From Gammaproteobacteria bacterium (GTDB lineage: Bacteria > Pseudomonadota > Gammaproteobacteria > Pseudomonadales > Halomonadaceae), in contig JAMCZP010000053.1 of NCBI GenBank assembly GCA_023485185.1, positions 1-6,657 on the forward strand: a stretch of 6,657 nucleotides of DNA, written 5' to 3'. The translations under genes were made by a program, and so were the position numbers. The notes beneath the pieces are model-generated. The model saw nothing but the letters and a program-made list of their open reading frames with translations, was not told where the DNA came from and searched no databases. Of this stretch, positions 6,612 through 6,657 are shown piece by piece; the stretch's first letter is position 1; each line of letters begins with the position of its first letter.

Positions 6612-6657
6612 GTGAGTAATTCCTTGATCGCTTTTTGCCGACGAATCGGCCATACCT
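6612..6657 (+). CDS. rnc: Ribonuclease III, N-terminal fragment (cut by window end)
   Basis: Only 15 codons are present, read from GTG as MSNSLIAFCRRIGHT. This resembles the N-terminus of RNase III (for example a Leu-x4-x-R-Arg-Leu/Ile-Gly-Tyr/His pattern before the first helix of the endonuclease domain). The position after lepA-lepB is the classical place of rnc in gammaproteobacteria, usually followed by era and recO. RNase III cleaves double-stranded RNA, including rRNA precursors. The identification rests mostly on synteny plus this short match, since the catalytic motif lies outside the window. Confidence 0.78.
   Translation, partial: MSNSLIAFCRRIGHT

Noticed and set aside
1..6657. A novel defence, mobile or other undescribed system
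   Set aside because: All long open frames belong to known core families in their known order. There are no transposase, integrase, repeat-array or foreign-composition signs.

Overview
This window is a compact, all plus-strand gammaproteobacterial core segment with the gene order (rpoE/algU expected upstream) - rseA/mucA - rseB/mucB - rseC/mucC - mucD/degP - lepA - lepB - rnc. The same order is known in Pseudomonas (algU-mucABCD followed by lepA-lepB-...-rnc). The protein style and moderate GC content fit a halophilic or marine relative such as Halomonadaceae. That placement is an inference from memory of the families, not a database result.

Region 1 (about 1-3713) is the envelope-stress block. 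It holds the 3' part of the sigma-E/AlgU anti-sigma factor (its start codon lies before the window), its periplasmic protector RseB, the Cys-motif inner-membrane protein RseC, and a two-PDZ periplasmic serine protease of the MucD/DegP type. Junctions are short (45, 15 and 66 nt), as expected for one operon. Its main promoter should lie upstream of the sigma factor gene, outside the window.

Region 2 (3714-3907) is the only sizeable non-coding stretch. It has a GC-rich 9-bp hairpin, a second 7-bp hairpin followed by a T-rich run, and then a lepA leader with two overlapping, mutually exclusive hairpins. It probably separates the stress operon from the housekeeping operon.

Region 3 (3908-6657) holds lepA (elongation factor 4), lepB (signal peptidase I) and, after 67 nt, the first 15 codons of rnc (RNase III), cut by the window end. 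LepB would mature the Sec substrates, including the predicted signal peptides of RseB and MucD. RseA, RseB and MucD act together to hold the sigma factor inactive until misfolded envelope proteins trigger RseA proteolysis.

I found no mobile element, CRISPR array, tRNA or rRNA, and nothing that looks like an undescribed system. The points worth a second look are regulatory: an intragenic hairpin in rseA, a hairpin that could mask the rseB ribosome binding site, the lepA leader structure, and the lepB-rnc gap, which lacks the small gene found there in Pseudomonas.
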